From Vesta saturnalis (Eukaryota; Arthropoda; Insecta; Coleoptera; Lampyridae), in assembly GCA_036346205.1 (NCBI GenBank), contig JARFJB010000821.1, forward strand, positions 447,501 through 511,500: a stretch of DNA of 64,000 nt, read 5' to 3'. Below the pieces are notes generated by a model. It did no database searches. It had not been told where the DNA came from and was given only the letters and a program-made list of their open reading frames with translations. The position numbers and the translations under genes were made by a program. Shown piece by piece: positions 45,800 through 57,717 of this stretch (position 1 is its first letter; each line of letters starts with the position of its first letter).

Positions 45800-46992
45800 T
45801 TGACTTGTGCCCATATCATTTCTATTGGGTTTAATTCGCAGTAGTAAAGAGGCATTACCACTTTCTTTTGCCATAACATCAAGTTTATTCTTGTCATGTA
45901 GATGCCTCACTTATGCTACAGTAGCCAATAGGTCTCACTTCAACATGTCATCTTCAATGGGCATTTCTTTCTTACTAAGGCAATCTACAATTTATTCTTT
46001 TCGCCACGCCATTGTTTGAATCCTCTCTACCTTCCTTCTGTGATAAGAAGCATTGTCAATAACGATAATTGAACTTGGTGGTATATTTGGAATCAGTTGA
46101 TTGATAAACCACCTCTCGTAAGTGTCTGCATCCATTTGATTGTGCACATCGACTGTGTTCTTTTTACAGAGGGAAGTAAGTTCCGCACCAGGAATAAAAA
46201 TACAAAATCGGGGTCCAAGACCACTTGGTGATTTTAAACCTCTACTGAGCCCTTGAACGAATGCCTGCCGACCACTTTAAATAGTGGTGTCACACCATGC
46301 CTTACTAACTGTGTGCCCCACGTTAACCCACGATTCATCGGTGTATATAATACATTTACCTAAAAAGTGAAAATTGTTAATTATGCAAAATACGACATTA
46401 TTTTATAAAATGTAATTAGAGATCGTAGTACCTTCTTCTTGAAATGCATTTTAAGTATTTATCCTTCCACCTTATAATATCATCAAGTTCAACAAAGATA
46501 CTCTTGTGTCGCATATTTTGAAACTCAAGACCCATATCATTCAAGAGGTTGAATAGTGTACTGCATTTAAAATTTGGTAGATCATCATCACCATTAATGG
46601 AAGAAAGGACACTATTCATCGGTGGTGGAATGTTTTCAATGAAAAAATTGAGCAGCTTACGTTGAATAATTGACTATATATTATGGTCATATACATGAAG
46701 ACGATCACTGAGTTGGGCACCTTTTTTTTCATGCGTTTTTTCGGACTAGCTACTGCTCCGGTTTGCTCTTCCTTTTTGAAAGCATAGATAGTACGCTATG
46801 TTCAACATGAAGCTTTGCAGGCTTCTGTAACAGCTGCACTAACGTTCGTGTGGCCAAGAAATAATTAAGTACATTCATAATAAGGCATTTCTCCTTACGG
46901 CTGAAGTGTTTTCCACTATGTCGTTTTATGTTTGCAGGACCACGTTCAGCTTCCATCTCCATATGATACAAAGTGCTACAAAATAATCTCAA
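45800..46992 (-). pseudogene. IS630/Tc1-like DDE transposase relic
   Basis: The N-terminal part (46992-46750) begins LYHMEMEAERGPANIKRHSG and continues in a second frame (46619-46416, DDIIRWKDKYLKCISRRR). A probable short intron or break follows near 46360-46430. The catalytic domain then opens IIYTDESWVNVGHTVSKAW (first Asp), with a stop soon after, and later IPPSSIIVIDNASYHRRKVE (second Asp) and TMAWRKE. This DNASYH motif is typical of a large insect transposase group in the IS630/Tc1 superfamily. The last acidic residue region is decayed. The 1.2-kb relic at 840-1290 has an equivalent first motif. Confidence 0.7.
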
Positions 46993-47516
46993 TCATACAA
47001 TTATAGAAATTATTCATCATTACCTTATAAGACGCGTGAATGAGATGTAGGCGTTCTAAAAAGAACGCTTTTTAATAAATGAAGTTAGCTTAATTCGATA
47101 AATATCGTAGAAGAAGCAAGCAATAAATTTGAGAGTACACGGAGTTGATATTGATTTGTTATAAATTACATTTTACGTTTGACAACATCGCTATGATGAA
47201 CAAAGATACCGTTATTTAGAAATGACTAAAGATAGTAAAAGAGAGAGTTACTCCATAAGAACCCTTACTGAATTTGGAGGTTTGGATAGACTTTAGTATC
47301 TTTTTTTTAATACGCTCTTCTACTGCGTTACAATAGGTTAGACATGAAGCGTAAACTAAGGTGAGTAATCATACATTCTTGGGAAAAATAAGATAAGGTA
47401 TCTAATAGCTGGCCATGGAAAAAATGCGTGGTAACTGTAAAATAAATAAACATTACCGTTTAAATTTACGCATCAACTATAATTTGTAAATTGCTAGTTA
47501 TACGTAGCTAATAGTA

Positions 47517-49844
47517 GGGGAAAGGTGAGTACACTGAAACACTTTTTTTTCTTATAGAGACATTGTTGGGTTGATTTTTAAGATATTGAAATGATTTTTG
47601 GCTAGCAGGTAAAGAAGTATGTGTAAGTTAAAATTATATAGCGGGCTTCTTCCCGTCGTTTGGTCCTTTGACAATGATAAGGGTCCGGCAAGATTCGTTC
47701 AACGTCTTCTCTGTCAAAGGTGAAATGTTCCCCTGTTTTAATGAATTTAGAGTATGGTTTTATTCTTTTGTAATAGTTTACAACAATCTCCGTATCAGAT
47801 ATGCTTATTAATTTACCAATTCTATCTAGGTTTTCATCGATATTTTGGTTTCTGACACTGAAACAAATTTTCCCTCAGTCAAAGTTCCACTTTCGTCAAC
47901 TGAATTTGGTACACCGAATTCCTCTGGACTGTCATCTGATTTCTCATATTCTACTTCTTCATCTTCTGAGCTACTGCTATCTTCATATATTTTTTTGTTT
48001 TTTTCCTTTTATTCTGTTCATTATTTGGTGAATGGGAACTCACTATCTTTTTCTTAACACTTTCAATTTTCTTCCCTTTGTTTTCCCTTTCTGTTGTTTC
48101 ATGGCGTATTCCTTGAAATATTGAGGTATCCGTGACTATTTTACTACGTTTGCGTCTTCTGTTTTGGGGTTTGTTCACCCGCTTTTGTACCTCTTGTAGT
48201 GATCTTACTTCATCAGGAGAAATAAGGGAATTGGACGTAGACGGTTCTTGTTGTTCTGATATTTCAATATTAGCATATTTTGCTGGAGTTGTGTCTGTCT
48301 ATGTTGCGTATGGTATTTTCATCTTCTAGTAACTGCATTGCTGGTGCTAGTCTATCAGTAACATAAGAACCGAGAAAATCGTCATCGGCAAAGATGTTTC
48401 TTTTCAATGGTCAGATGCCTGTACACGTAAATCCACTAATAATATCTTCATGACTGATAACTTTTGGATAGGCTCTACCAAATAAAGGAGCAACATCATA
48501 AATTGTGATGGTCTTTCCTGGATTAGAGAGCATCCAGTCATTACACGTTGAATTGTAATTAGATTTTAAGGATTTATAGACAGTTCTGCCTAAAGGTTGT
48601 AATTTTCCCGTGGTGTGAGGTGGGCAAGTTGAGAGATGTATTCCATTTAATCTGCAGAATACAGTTGCCTCAAATTTTATGAGACTTTCGTTGCTGTCCA
48701 AGAATAGAATGACAGGGTTATTTTTAGTATATTTCGCATATTGCTGGAAGTGGTTCAAAATGTCGACAAATATTTCTGAATTGATCCAGCCGAGCTTAGA
48801 AGCTGCTCCTGTACCAGTGGGGGCTCCAATAAGCATATGTATTTTAAAATTAACACGGGGAAATATTAAGAAAGGTGGAATGGTGTGTCCGGCGGCATTT
48901 ATGAAACAACAAGCCGTGACCAAAACACCCCGTTCTCCTGAAGTGACCTATTTCTAACTTTTCTGGACTGACATTCGGCGGATTGTGGACAGTCGTCAGA
49001 GCTGTTTCATCAAGATTATAAACTATATTTCCATTAACTTTAGCAATTTTCTTATAAGTGGAAGACACGTTATTGAAAAACTCATTGACGGTGGTTCTAT
49101 TAAAACTAGAAGCTCTGGCCAAACTCGTAGCTTCAGGTTCCTCATTGCAAGCTATCTCTTTCTAAAGCCTTTCAACCAATCCGGGCCAGCTGCCTTCGAT
49201 ACGGACCACGATGGTGGCATTTTCAAATTGCTTTTCACGCCAAGTTCATACGCTAGTAATCTGGTTTCTTTTCTAGTCAAGCTGTGGTGTATTCTACTAG
49301 CAAAAATCAAATAATCTTTCAAATCTTTTTCTTGCTTTTGAGTAAATACTCTATTTACATGATAGTTTGGTTCTAGAAGTAAGGAATTTCTATCGTTTTC
49401 CGATGTACCTAGTGTTTTCTTCCAGTAGCGACCTAATATTGCTGTTGGAATGTCGAACTCACGAGAAACACATCTGAGCTTAGCACCTTGTCAAATTCTT
49501 CGCAGTGCATCCCTCATGATATCAGGGTGGATATTACCTACCATTCGGGTTTCTCCTTTTCATCTTCTGGGCATATTTCTGTAATTTAAGAAATTATAGT
49601 AATTATATGTTGTCAAGGGTACACTGAAACAACTCGAATCTGGGTACAGTGAAACCGTTTCACTGTACCCAAATTCGCCATTTTTTTACTAAAGCAGAAA
49701 CCGACTCGGCATTGCCACGAAAATCATAATGGCTGTCATTAAAGATGTTAGATGGCGGTTGAAACATTTTCTTGATTCATTGAATTAGCCTGCTGGACAG
49801 TTTGTTTCACTGTACCCTCTTTTTCACTGTACCCACCTTTCCCC
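47517..49844 (-). mobile_element. pogo-superfamily transposon, complete ends
   Basis: The element starts GGGGAAAGGTGAGTACACTG and ends CACTGTACCCACCTTTCCCC, inverted copies of one another, with TA on both outer sides. Length is 2328 bp. One pogo-like transposase relic fills it on the minus strand. Near the right end (upstream of the transposase) the word GGTACAGTGAAA recurs four times, including a perfect 14+1+14 palindrome at 49642-49670. The left end has one weaker copy. The repeats are likely transposase-binding sites. Confidence 0.88.
47638..49580 (-). pseudogene. pogo-like transposase (DDE_1 type), inactive
   Basis: The transposase starts near 49580 (MPRR, then a stop) and shows a Pipsqueak-like helix-turn-helix: MRDALRRI, CVSREFDIPTAILGRY. 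The CENP-B-like second DNA-binding part follows with IFASRIHHSLTRKETRLLAY. The catalytic part has NIVYNLDETALTTVHNPP (first Asp), then GHTIPPFLIFPRVNF, NPVILFLDSNES (second Asp) and GKLQPLGRTVYKSLK. In the last motif Gly replaces the expected Asp (QPLDR), so the third catalytic residue is lost. A Lys-rich and Asp/Glu-rich C-terminal region ends near 47638 with REDVERILPDPYHCQ. Several frameshifts add to the damage. Confidence 0.85.
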
Positions 49845-50560
49845 TATATTATATACCGAGGCGGAAAGTATAGTGTCGAGAGAAGTATAGTTCTCGACAC
49901 AGGGGAATGGTACTTTTTCCGAGGTTTGTATACGATTTTACTCACAATTAAAGAACATTATACAGTTAAAATCAAAAAATTTTGGAACACATCCATCACG
50001 GCTTCTCGTTTAATATTGAAGGTCGTGACAATGCGACTTTCAATTTTTACTTTAATGAGAAGCCATAAATGTTATGGTTACTATTTTCCTATAAATTTTG
50101 TCGTTACTTGTTATCAATAATTCACATATTGAATACGCTTATTAAAGAAAACGTGCTGTTTGTTTCCACTTATTGCTTGTGTTCACTCACCATCTACGCA
50201 CGGGAGAAAAAATGGTTGCATACTCTTGACCCTTTATTAAAATTGGCAAGTTGTCAATTTGACATTGATAGTTTAAATCGATAGTAGCTCCCCCACAGGT
50301 TGGAAAGTGGTCCATTACTGACCGCTTCATCTCATTACTGTCTCCTATTTTTGTTATTACTGACCGCTTAAAGTAAACCCGTAGAATCATTCACTTTCCA
50401 ACCTTTAAAGGGTTAGAAAAGCGGTATGTTACAAACTAATTGTGACTAAATGTTATTCATTTGCGTTACAACTGTTTTTTAAGCGGTAACTATTCATTTA
50501 AGTGGTTTTTGCTGATAAAAGTACTTCTTGTGATGGTGTACCAGAAATATGAGCTCGTAA
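49845..50560. other. no gene recognised; possible interior of the mariner-like shell
   Basis: Contains a TATAGTGTCGAGAGAAGTAT-like inverted word pair near 49868-49895. Otherwise AT-rich, with no supported feature; it may include the decayed N-terminus of the shell transposase. Confidence 0.4.
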
Positions 50561-50639
50561 ATATGATTTTTATACTAGGGGGTTACCAAATATACTCTTT
50601 TCTGGCAAATCGAGTTTCTGCAGAGCATTAACCCGCACG

Positions 50640-51462
50640 AAGTGAAGAAAATGAATTCTGTTATGTTATCTGTTACCGAAAATCCTTCAGTGTCAAAAAA
50701 CAATTAGTTCTGCTGTAGGACGTTTCCGTGCGTATCATATCTAGTTTAATCAACAACTATTTGATATCGATTTGGAGCGTCGTATTGTATATTTCAATTG
50801 GGCTCAACATAAAATTGATGTGACACATTTTTTTTAATACGGTTTTGTTCTCGCATGGAGCCACATTCCACAAAAATGGATTTGTGAATCGCTATAACTT
50901 GCACTACTATTCAGATCAGAATCAGAGGATTTTCAGGCAGGTTGACTATCAACACAAATGGTCAATAAATGTTTGGGGTGGAATTATTGGTAAACATGTT
51001 ATTGGACCTTATTCTTTTAGCGGGCATTTGAATGGAGTTGTATCTTGATTTTTTTCAAAATCATTTGCAAAATCTATGTGAAAATTTGCCAACAACTGTG
51101 AGGAGTGAACTGTGGCTGCAACATCATGGAGCCCCCGCCCAATTATTCCGTTCACGTCAGGGACCATTTTAATGCATTCTTTCCAAATCATTGGATTGGC
51201 AGAGGAATGTTGTGTAACTGGCCACCCCGATTACCCGATTTACCTAAACTGTATTTCTTCTTGTGGGAGTATATTAAGGAAATCGTTTACCAAGGTCCGC
51301 CAGTTATACAAGAAAAGATACAACAAAGAATAACGAACGCCTTTGAGAGTATTACGCCTGACATGTTAAGAGGAGTGGCAAGGTCTTTTCAAAACCGCCT
51401 TCAGTTGTGCCTCCAAGAAAACGGAAGACAATGTCGAACATCGATTTTAATTAAAAAATGTT
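50640..51462 (+). pseudogene. mariner-like transposase with two catalytic Asp replaced
   Basis: The first catalytic motif reads LFSHGATFHKNGFVNRYNLH, where SHG stands for SDE, so the first Asp is lost. Then come KWSINVWGGIIGKHVIGPYS, and WLQHHGAPAQ in place of QHDGAPPH (second Asp changed to His). The third motif, NWPPRLPDLPKLYFFLWEYI, keeps its Asp. The end (RLQLCLQENGRQ) matches the family before drifting. Frameshifts occur near 51050 and 51160. Loss of two of three catalytic residues marks this as one of the most decayed mariner-like copies here. It belongs to the 43616-51775 shell. Confidence 0.8.
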
Positions 51463-51775
51463 GAAATGCTAAATTGATATCAAATACTTTATTTATACAT
51501 ACGTTAACGATATCACAATAATTTTAAAATAAAAGAATTCATAAGTTTGCTATAATTACAAATATAAAAGATGTTGAATACTTTATTCCGCACCCAATAG
51601 GAATAAAACATGCAGGTGTTCCTTTTAAAAGATATAACTTTTAAGCCTAGTTTTGAAAAATAAGGGATAGTTTCGGATAAAGACGAATTTAACTAAACAA
51701 ACCAGTGGGTAGAGAATGCTTAATAAAATTGATAAAGTAGCAAATAGGCTATCCCATGCGGATGTATATGGGGTA

Positions 51776-52340
51776 TTCCATTAGAAACCTTCGAGGAAAT
51801 CTACGATTCTCGTTTTGGACCATACTGGATATTTCGTGTAACCATCTGTATAAAAATAAAATAGACCATATACATAAAATATCTTACTACAAATAATAAT
51901 TAATTTTGTTTGTTCTTGAAAGATACAGAGTGACAAACAAAGAAACTGATGCTGAAATTTTGTTGGGGTAACGTACGAAGCGAGGAGAATAATATATAGC
52001 GTGTTCCATTAAAAAATATATAAGTTTGTGTTCTCGTGGACTTATGGACTTATTTGTGAAAATATTTTTAAAATGTGCTTTCTAGCAAGCATTTTATTGC
52101 TCCATTTCAATATTTTTTCTATTATAAATCATTTAGATGTAGTAGAAGACAGGAGCTAATATGCAGGACCCTGTATAGTTTTTATGAAAAATAAAGTCAA
52201 TCTATGAAATCAACCGAATTTGTTTCCCCAGTTCAACTTCTATTTATGTTAGGCAAAAAAGTAATTTATTTAGCACAATAATGATGTATTGTATACGTCA
52301 GGACTAAAGCACAACTTTTAACATCGAGAGTGAAGGATTA
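51776..52340. other. no feature recognised
   Basis: AT-rich DNA. CCCTGTATAG near 52170 and GTGTTCCATTAAAAAATATA near 51992 look like scraps of mariner-type ends, but no matched pair is visible. Confidence 0.4.
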
Positions 52341-53106
52341 AGAGTCATACGCTACATACCGTAATACGGGGTGAAGTGATACAGTTTTTAAATTCAAAAT
52401 GGATTGATACGCTACAATGGACACCTATAGTTTTATAGGTCTACCTTCAGACTATCTATTCATATGACCAAATTTTATTTCTCAAAATTCTTTACCTTTT
52501 TTAAAAAATATCCCTTGTATAACTTCACACTAGGTAAGTGGGTGAAGTGATACCCCATATAAAAAATGGTTATTACTTGCTAAAGGTCTGGAGATGTACT
52601 GAGACACCCAGTATGTTCTCAAAAAAACTTGTTATTCACAATAAAAAATTAAAAAATACTGTTTGAAGATTGCAGGCGGCCGTAGCGGAATACCGCGGGC
52701 TCCTAAAGTTGGATGCTCGCCTCATAAGGATGCACTATGTTATTTTCTTTAATTTCATGCCATACAAAAATGTCTGTATGATACCTATATTGCTTTAAAA
52801 AACTCACTTCTATGATCCTGTTGTCACCACTGTTCTCGCTCATGCTTGTTACCAGAGAACAATACAATTTATCTTTTTTGTAATCAGATCCTTACATTTT
52901 ACTACAATAATGTCCCCTACATTACTGGACATGTACTCAGTTTATGGAACTTGTTCAGCTCCTTCATTTTCTTCTGAGGCATTAGTATCAAAGCCTTCTT
53001 CGTCTGTGCTATCATGAGACGTTTCCGACTCTCTGCCGATTTCGGCTCAGCCGTAAACTCCTCTCCGAGATTTGTGACACTTTATCCTGGTCCAACCCGG
53101 AGCTTT

Positions 53107-53367
53107 TTACTCCTGGCTGGTTCTTGTTCGGGGTTTTTCCTTTCCGTAGCGTAGCTCCCGAAGCAGACCTATCACAGAATCATTCATATAGTCTTCAACG
53201 TGAACATAATTCGCACCGACTCCTTTGTTTGGAAGCAGATTCAATATTTCCTGGCGGTCCAACGGAACAATATGCGTTTTTCTAAAACAACTCCTGAAGT
53301 GAAGTGATACGCCATATAAAAAATGGTGTATTAGTTGCTGAAGGTCTGGAGGTGTACTGAGACACAC
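53107..53367 (-). pseudogene. pogo-like transposase, fragment after the catalytic core
   Basis: The frame reads SCFRKTHIVPLDRQEILNLL, then PNKGVGANYVHVEDYMNDSV and LLRELRYGKEKPRT. The FRKTHI-PLDRQ-L--LP block is the segment just after the catalytic domain in pogo/jerky-type transposases (compare GFRK-GI-PLN). It is followed on the minus strand by the acidic C-terminal domain copy at 53095-52670, the natural order. The catalytic domain itself has been lost. Confidence 0.65.
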
Positions 53368-53460
53368 AGTATGTTTTCAAAAAAACTTGTTATTCACAAT
53401 AAAAAATTAAAAAACACCTGTTGAAAATTGCAGGCGGCCGTAGCGGAATAACGCCGACTT

Positions 53461-53820
53461 CTAAAGTTGAGTGTTCACCTCATGAGGATGCACTATACTA
53501 CTTTCTTTAATTTCATGCCATACAAAAATGTCTGTATGACACCTATACTGCTTTAAAAAACTCACTTCTATGATCCTATTGTCACCACTGCTACTATCGC
53601 TCATGCTTGTTACCAGAGAACAATACAATTTATCTTTTTTTGTAATCTGATCCTTACATTTTACTACCATAAGGTCTCCTACAGTGATGGACATATACTC
53701 AGTTTGTGGAACTTGTTCAGCTCCTTCATTTTCTTCTGAGGCATCAGTATCAAAGTCTTCTTCGTCTGTGCTATCATGAGACGTTTCCGACTCTTCTGCC
53801 GATTCCGGCTCAGCCGTCAA
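53461..53820 (-). pseudogene. pogo-like transposase C-terminal domain, duplicate copy
   Basis: An open frame of 119 codons begins with an acidic stretch (MTAEPESAEESETSHDSTDE), then SITVGDLMVVKCKDQITKKD, KLYCSLVTS, NRIIEVSFLKQYRCH and DIFVWHEIKESSIVHPHEV. A GD-V-VK, YY-G-V, V-FL-, F-FP-VED pattern of this kind closes many pogo-type transposases. The pogo element at 47.5-49.8 kb ends similarly (EIVVNYYKRIKP). This is the better-preserved copy; its sister lies at 53095-52670. It stands in front of the 53367-53107 fragment, so it is out of order and must be the duplicated one. Confidence 0.6.
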
Positions 53821-53870
53821 CTCCTCTCCGAGATTTGTGACACTTTATCCTGAGTATAGATAGATTTGCA

Positions 53871-55719
53871 AAAATAAAATAAATAAATAAATAAAAATTT
53901 AGACGATATTTTTATGTTTATTTTAATTAAACGCGTTCAGTATTTAATTACCGAGATAACAGGTTTTTATGAGTAAAAATCAATATAACCTCCAACGTTT
54001 GCAAAAATTTGGTGAACGAATATTTTAGTGTTTGACACACTAACGATTTTTTGAAGTAAACATAAATTTTCATAATATTTGACGTTCTTCGAGTATGGAT
54101 CATAGTCCCGATCATTCGTACAATGTAATAGAAATTATTGCAACTTTTTGTAAATTAAAGACAGGTTTTGACAGTTTACATGCTTATAAGGGAAGGGTTA
54201 GCACGATCGTTTTGGTACGTCTTGAATCGTGCAAGACGAGTTTAATTTATTTTGAATTTCTAACAAACGTGATTAGCTCGAACGGTTCCTATTTTTAATG
54301 ACGAATTGTTGATATCAAGGTCAGAGGAGATTCTATCTGTAGCTACCGTGCAGTAAAGCCGTGAAAGATTCGCGCCCCGAGATGATAATTTGTGTGGTGA
54401 GATAAACAACTCCATTTTAGTAAGCATTTATTTAGGATATTTATGAAGGAACAGTTTCCAAAAGTTTGCAAACGCAGTTTTTGAAAAGTGATTTAAGAGC
54501 ACGCACCTAATAGATGTTTAGAGTTGTCCTAGTAATCATTGGTATTACTACAGAAACGTGTTCTGTAAAAAGAGCCGTTGCATTTTTTATTATTAAGGAA
54601 AAGATAGCGCATAAAGTGACTTGAAGGGAGTTTTGACGTGAACTATATATGAGGTAAAGAGCAGCACGCAAGTATCTGGTGGTTGTAAACGTCTAAAATA
54701 ACACTTTACACTTTACACTTGTACTTGTAAAGTGTGGTGTACGAAAACTAGGTATATAAACTTTTACTATCGGTGTAGAACGCTTCATTCAGTTACCATT
54801 TTGGAATTGTACCGTTGGATTGTTAATGTACAGTACAAAAGCTTAGTCGGCTGGTTATTTTTGGAACGTACTTATTCATTACGCTTTCAGAGTCCCATAA
54901 GCCAACGTTCTCAATCTGCAAATCTACGATTTCCTAAAATAATTTTAATTACAAAGAAGCTGCCTTCGTCAATCCTTTTACTGCATTAAGCTCATCAATA
55001 CGTGTAAACACAATCGTAATTTAAAAAATTCTATTTACAAACAAAAATAGTAGACTATTATGTAAGACGTGTAAGTTGATCATTATTGAGAGCCGAGACT
55101 ACAAAATTGAGCCAAATATTCATCTACTTACACGTCGAACGCAATATACTATTTTATCTTCAAGAGAGTAGTATCCTTCGAATTGATGACTGATGACAAG
55201 TGTGCATCATTCTAGCAGATTTTTCTATCTGAAATTCTCTATCAAAATCACATTGTTCTAGCCCCATTATTAGTTTCTATCAGAATTTTTCTATCAAATT
55301 CACATTTCACATGAAGGTTCAACTTCAATCTCATTATTAGGTTAAAAGCAATAATGACGCAAGGCGTATGTGATCAGACTAATACACAAATATAAGGCAA
55401 CTTAAACTATCGAAATTGACATTAATAATGACAAGTTTATTAGTCTCTTGAAAATAGAAATATATGCGCCATTGGCGCAAAACTGAATTCCAATATCCTA
55501 CACCAATTTACAATAAACTTGTAACTAAACCAGTGCTTCCCAAACTTAATAATCGAAACATACCTGAATTTTCGATACTCTAATGCGACAAAACAAAGAA
55601 TATTCTCCTATAATTTTCTACACACGATAACGATTGATAGATACCTTAAAGTAAAATTTGAATTAATGTTCCCTTATTATTGTAATATGGAAGCTGTGTA
55701 TTTAATCATTCTTCTAATA
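53871..55719. other. no gene recognised
   Basis: AT-rich DNA, including an AAATAAATAAAT run at 53877-53895. Open frames at 54095-54298 and 54732-54989 (plus) have no family resemblance or splice context that I can support. Confidence 0.45.
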
Positions 55720-56589
55720 TACAGGGTGTCCCATTAATATTGCGAAAAAAATCAGAGGGAGTTTCCTTGACCAAAGATAAGAAGTTTTTTGAAGTGCAAA
55801 CTGAGATACATGAAGACAGCCCTCGTTAATGACGCTGTGAGAAATGATATGTAAGATAACTCAGCTAATGTGGATTTTGAAAGCTTCACATATTAAGTTA
55901 ATCAGGTTGTTGAGGTGTTCAGTAATCAAATTTCCCATGTCTACTATTAAAGAGTGCTATCTATAACATGACAAGAACACTATAGACAAACCATTGTCCT
56001 CTAATGTTTGTAGGTATGTAGTTTAATTGAGATTGTTTAACTCACATTTGGTTTATTCATTATGTGTACAGTTTACTGTAAAAGATTATAGATCTTTATC
56101 CCGTATACAGGGTGTCCCATTAATATTACGAAAAAATTCAGGGGGACTTTCCTTTACCAAAAATTAAGAAAGAAAGTTCCTGTGAACCTATGTCCGAAAA
56201 TGCTTCGTTTCGGAGATACAGGGTGTTAAAATTTAGAGAAAATACAAGTTTTTTACTAATATCTGGAGAACCCTGATTTCGTTTTTTTGAAATTTGGTAT
56301 GTTTGTTTATAAAAACGGTAGACGTTTTCTGACGTAATTTGATTTGTTTTATCTATTCCAGCAGCGTCCGGGGACTCACTCCTGTTGATATTAATAAGTA
56401 AAAATATGAGACGCCACTGCTTTTTCTTAGGTTTCATTATTTTTTGTAATTATGCTATAAAAAATACAACTTTTCTGTCTCTTTACTTTTTTGATATCTT
56501 GCTTCGTTTTCGAGCAAAAAATTAATAGCTTAAGTGTGTGATTTTAATAAGTACTTAAAGTGTGTATTTGTCAATTCTTGCTTGTCAAA

Positions 56590-57360
56590 ATGAATTACAC
56601 AAATAGTGAAATGTGCAATATGCATTTTCTTTATGGCCTTGCCAACAGTAATGCATTTCTGCTCATAGAGGTTATGAGCAGAAATGACCTAATCGTATAA
56701 TTCCTCATCATACTATCTTCACATGTCTTCATCAACGTCTTAGGGAAACTGGAAGTTTTCGAAAACTTACCGCAGGAAACGGGCGACCCCATAATTGGAG
56801 GAAGATGTGCTTCATGAAATTGAGGACACTCCAACAACAAGTACCAGGCAGATTGCTAGAAACTTAAATGCAAGTCGTTCTACAATTTTCAGGATTTTAA
56901 AAAATAATCTTCTATACCCTTATCACATCCAACGGGTTCAGGCACTTTTACCGACAGATTTTCCGTTAAGATTAGATTTATGTCGATGGATACGACAAAA
57001 AATTGGGGAAAATCCTCAATTTTTAGCACAAGTACTATTCACGGATAAGGTGATTTTTTCTAGAGAAGCCATAATAATCATGTATGAGCGGACGAGAACC
57101 CAAATGCAATATTAGAGGGCCTTCATCAACAGCAGTTTTCACTTAATGTATGGGTCGAAATTGTGAGAGTCTACTTAATAGGCCCATTTTTTTACCACCG
57201 AGGCTTACTGGAGACTTTTGGAAGACATCCCATTGCTATTAAGGTTGCAATTGTATTTTATCCTCCACCCCATTTCAGTTTAGTTGCACGTGATTATTTG
57301 AACAATATCTACCCAAATCGCTGGATAGGTCGAGGAGGCACTCAACCCTTGCCACGTGTC
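56590..57360 (+). pseudogene. mariner-like transposase, N-terminal and central part
   Basis: Begins MNYTNSEMCNMHFLYGLANS, a DUF4817-like helix-turn-helix. In a shifted frame comes EDTPTTSTRQIARNLNASRS with TIFRILKNN, the second helix-turn-helix. The catalytic part reads QVLFTDKVIFSREA, where Lys replaces Glu after the first Asp, then ILEGLHQQQFSLNVWV, VRVYLIGPFFYHRG, and HFSLVARDYLNNIYPNRWIG. The second catalytic Asp (usually QHDGAPPH) is decayed. A small inverted word pair near 56640-56690 (CATTTCTGCTCATA / TATGAGCAGAAATG) interrupts the first helix-turn-helix. Confidence 0.8.
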
Positions 57361-57680
57361 TAACCATCATATGCCATAAAAAAGAATGAGTGGGCTCGAC
57401 TAAACTCAGTCGTACGGTCGGAAGACCGCAGAACACTCGGATACGTGGTTGTTTTGGAGGTATAGCTTAAAATGATAGTAATCTGGTTAGATAGAAACCG
57501 GATATGAGTATAGGCTTTAATAAGGAAACACTCAACAAGTGTTGAAAGGAGAGTAAACCGTGTAAATCCTGAAACAGGATTCACCAAAAAAAGAAAGAAA
57601 TAAGAATGAAAGGAGGAAGTAGAAATGAGTTGACAATTCCCCCGATAAAGTAATTTTTATTGTGGATATCCCGACAAAAG

Positions 57681-57683
<3 letters not shown>

Positions 57684-57714
<31 letters not shown>
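57684..57714. repeat. (TA)n microsatellite
   Basis: About 15 TA dinucleotides. Confidence 0.95.

Positions 57715-57717
<3 letters not shown>

Larger units (their letters stand above)
43945..47300 (-). mobile_element. IS630-like DNA element with short TIRs and an internal array
   Basis: The left end (CCAAACCTCCAAATTCAGTA) and the right end in reverse (same core, then AGGGTTCTTATGG) form inverted repeats of about 45 bp. A DDE transposase relic lies on the minus strand at 46992-45800. Between it and the left end stands a tandem MITE/hairpin array (44350-45540). The exact outer limits are uncertain by about 20 bp. Confidence 0.6.
43616..51775 (+). mobile_element. 8.1-kb mariner-like shell containing other transposons
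   Basis: Inverted arms of about 210 bp lie at 43616-43835 and 51535-51775. They share TTTGCTACT-ATCAATTTTA, TTCGTCTTTATCCGAAACTA and TTATTCCTATTGGGTGCGGA. A mariner-like transposase relic (50640-51462) sits just inside the right arm. Between the left arm and this relic lie at least two complete foreign elements (43945-47300 and 47517-49844). The original element was therefore probably about 2-2.5 kb and has been inflated by insertions. Confidence 0.75.
52360..53870 (-). mobile_element. second pogo-like relic, internally duplicated
   Basis: The left side shows GTAATACGGGGTGAAGTGAT and two more GGGTGAAGTGATAC words (about 52375, 52547, with a variant at 53297), like terminal repeats of a pogo element. 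Two ~550-bp stretches, about 52545-53095 and 53295-53855, are copies of one another (shared: TTGCAGGCGGCCGTAGCGGA, CTTGTTACCAGAGAACAATA, CTCCTCTCCGAGATTTGTGA). Between them is a piece of upstream transposase (53107-53367). The right terminus is not found. Confidence 0.7.

Noticed and set aside
52679..52700. GCAGGCGGCCGTAGCGGAAT as a possible tRNA-like or host GC-rich site
   Set aside because: It is repeated in the pogo duplication at about 53430 and cannot be folded by eye into a tRNA.
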